Below are positions 62,603 through 64,000 of a stretch of 64,000 nt of DNA, in pieces. Origin of the DNA: Allantophomopsis cytisporea (taxonomy: Eukaryota; Ascomycota; Leotiomycetes; Phacidiales; Phacidiaceae); the NCBI GenBank assembly GCA_024752435.1, contig CP103024.1:124001-188000 (forward strand), in the 5' to 3' direction. Both the position numbers and the translations under genes were made by a program. How positions within the stretch are numbered: position 1 is the stretch's first letter; every line of letters begins with the position of its first letter. A model generated the notes under the pieces. It did not search any database. It had not been told where the DNA came from and saw only the letters and a program-made list of their open reading frames with translations.

Positions 62603-64000
62603 ATGAGGACCGTCCTCAACCTAGGACGTCTCTGTGTCCGGCAGAATGTCCGACTTAGATCATCCACCACCATACAACAACTTCAACGAACTTCCCGACG
62701 AAGTTATGGACAGTGGAAGGGATTTCAGGCGCCACCTAAAAGAAGGGGATTGATATTGGCGGGAGTGGGACTTACTCCCGCTATATTTGTACAGCTGTCA
62801 GAGAAAGATAACGATGGAACGGAACAGACTGCTGAAGGCCGCATGTTAGAAGCTTCAAGAGATGAAATCGCAAAGAAACTATCCGATGACGATCATGGAA
62901 TTTCTAGAGCGAGGCATAGTGTGATATTATTTCTAGATTTATATTTGTGGGAGCCCTTTTGTACAGGAATACGTTTCCTTCATTTGGTTTTTATCTTTGT
63001 ACCAGTCATTGTTGCGGTGCCAGCGATATGGTTGGGCCCACGGGATAAGCAGCGCGATAATGAGAGATCGGGAACACTCTGGTGGTACCAATTCCTGGTG
63101 AAATCGATGGAGCGTGCTGGTCCTGCCTTCATAAAGGTTTGTGGGATGATGAATGTATTAATTGTACTAGTGCTAATAGAACATAGTTGGGTCAATGGGC
63201 TGCATCAAGATCCGATATCTTTCCCACTGAGATGTGCGAGATCATGTCTGAACTCCATTCGAATGCACCAGCGCATTCTCTTCATGAGACGAAACGGATT
63301 ATAAAGCGCGCCTTTGATGGTCGGGGGCTAGATGAGATATTCGAGGAATTCGATGAGAAGCCTTTGGGTGTAGGAGCAATCGCACAGGTTTACAAGGCAA
63401 AGCTGAAGCCAAACCTTACGGCACCAGGTGATGCTGATCTACCTCAAGACCATGCTACGTTAGTAAGGAATGTGCGCAAGAATGTGGATGCTGTCATCAA
63501 AAGCACTCCCCAGCGTGTTCCTTCAAGTTATGTGGCCATCAAGGTACTTCATCCAGGAGTAGAGAGGATGGTGCGTCGAGATCTGAAGATCATGGGTGCT
63601 TTCGCTTCTATGTTAAACGCAATTCCAACAATGGAGTGGCTGTCATTGCCGGATGAAGTTGGTCAATTTGGAGAGATGATGAGGTTACAACTTGATCTCC
63701 GAATCGAAGCGGCCAACCTCAGCATATTCAGAAGAAACTTCAAACCTAGAACAACAGCATGGTTCCCGTATCCATATACCGACTTCACCACTCGTCAAGT
63801 ACTCGTGGAAGAGTTTGCTCAAGGAATCCCTCTATCTGACTTTATGGAGAATGGCGGTGGTGTCTTCCAGCAGGAGATAGCAGATGAAGGACTTGATGCT
63901 TTCCTGCGAATGCTGCTTATCGATAACTTCGTACACGCAGATTTGCATCCAGGAAACATCATGGTGCGCTTCTATCAATCTGAGAAGCCACGCAATCCTT
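62603..64000 (+). CDS. ABC1/ADCK2-type kinase-like protein, mitochondrial (3' end outside window)
   Basis: Exons 62603..63136 and 63187..>64000; the 50-bp intron (GTTTGT...CATAG) joins PAFIK to LGQWAASRSDIFP. The N-terminus is basic and hydroxylated like a mitochondrial presequence (MRTVLNLGRLCVRQNVRLRS). A hydrophobic segment lies at about 125-145. UbiB-family landmarks follow: the KxGQ motif (178-181), KPLGVGAIAQVYKAKL in place of the Gly-rich loop (A-rich type), VAIKVLHPGV with the nucleotide-binding Lys, VEEFAQGIPL and the catalytic HADLHPGNIMV. These atypical kinases support coenzyme Q and lipid homeostasis on the inner membrane. The insert between the Gly-rich loop and VAIK resembles ADCK2. 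No stop appears before the edge. Confidence 0.9.

Noticed and set aside
1..64000. CRISPR arrays, bacterial operons, phage or insertion-sequence features
   Set aside because: None seen; spliced genes, a nuclear-type tRNA intron and a dispersed 5S gene show this is fungal nuclear DNA.

Overview
This window is nuclear DNA from a filamentous ascomycete (Pezizomycotina). Genes carry short introns of about 50-70 bp with GTANGT-like donors and CTNA-type branch sites. The gene content fits this group: a PTH11-like rhodopsin-domain membrane protein, a DUF7708/NACHT-type NLR relic, a GH17 wall glucanase, a secreted intradiol-type dioxygenase, a dispersed single 5S rRNA gene and an intron-containing tRNA-Ala. 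AT-rich intergenes and codon style would suit Leotiomycetes, but the class is only a guess. All exon structures were deduced by eye from splice signals and reading-frame continuity.

Left part (1-17.4 kb). After the 5' end of a UFD1-domain gene (1-361) comes a run of glycan-modifying enzymes: a GT32 OCH1-like transferase (1.9-2.9 kb), an acyltransferase-3 membrane enzyme (4.6-6.1 kb), a GT34 galactosyl/mannosyltransferase-like protein (7.7-8.8 kb), a Cys-containing secreted protein of unknown family (9.6-10.4 kb), a Stealth-family sugar-phosphate transferase with an EF-hand (12.9-15.3 kb) and a GT25-like transferase (16.1-17.3 kb). All five enzymes are predicted membrane proteins; the four transferases have single N-terminal anchors, as Golgi type II enzymes do. 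No housekeeping gene interrupts them. I read this as a candidate pathway for an acylated, phosphodiester-containing glycan, and it is the best candidate here for an undescribed system. Two diverged copies of a ~220-bp repeat lie in direct orientation at 0.8-1.0 kb and 19.3-19.5 kb, on either side of the run.

Middle (17.4-47 kb). Gene-poor DNA with a candidate 241-bp MITE precedes a secreted dioxygenase (21.2 kb), a homocysteine S-methyltransferase (23.2 kb) and a GH17 glucanase (26.4 kb). A decayed NLR-type pseudogene (28.5-31.9 kb), a large Ser-rich protein (31.9-34.4 kb), a tRNA-Ala(CGC) gene with degenerate copies beside it (35.1-35.5 kb), an SRP40-like nucleolar protein (36.6 kb), a medium-chain oxidoreductase (39.2 kb), a 5S rRNA gene (41.3 kb) and a PTH11-like receptor (44.9 kb) follow.

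Right part (47-64 kb). This is mostly conserved organelle and ER housekeeping: SAM50 (mitochondrial outer-membrane beta-barrel assembly), UBC6 (ER-anchored E2, divergent from SAM50), HRI1, a membrane-anchored alpha/beta-hydrolase-like protein, a 5.4-kb stretch rich in simple repeats, a Ser-rich conserved fungal protein, and a divergent pair of mitochondrial genes: cytochrome c heme lyase (minus) and an ABC1/ADCK2-type kinase-like protein (plus, running off the right edge).
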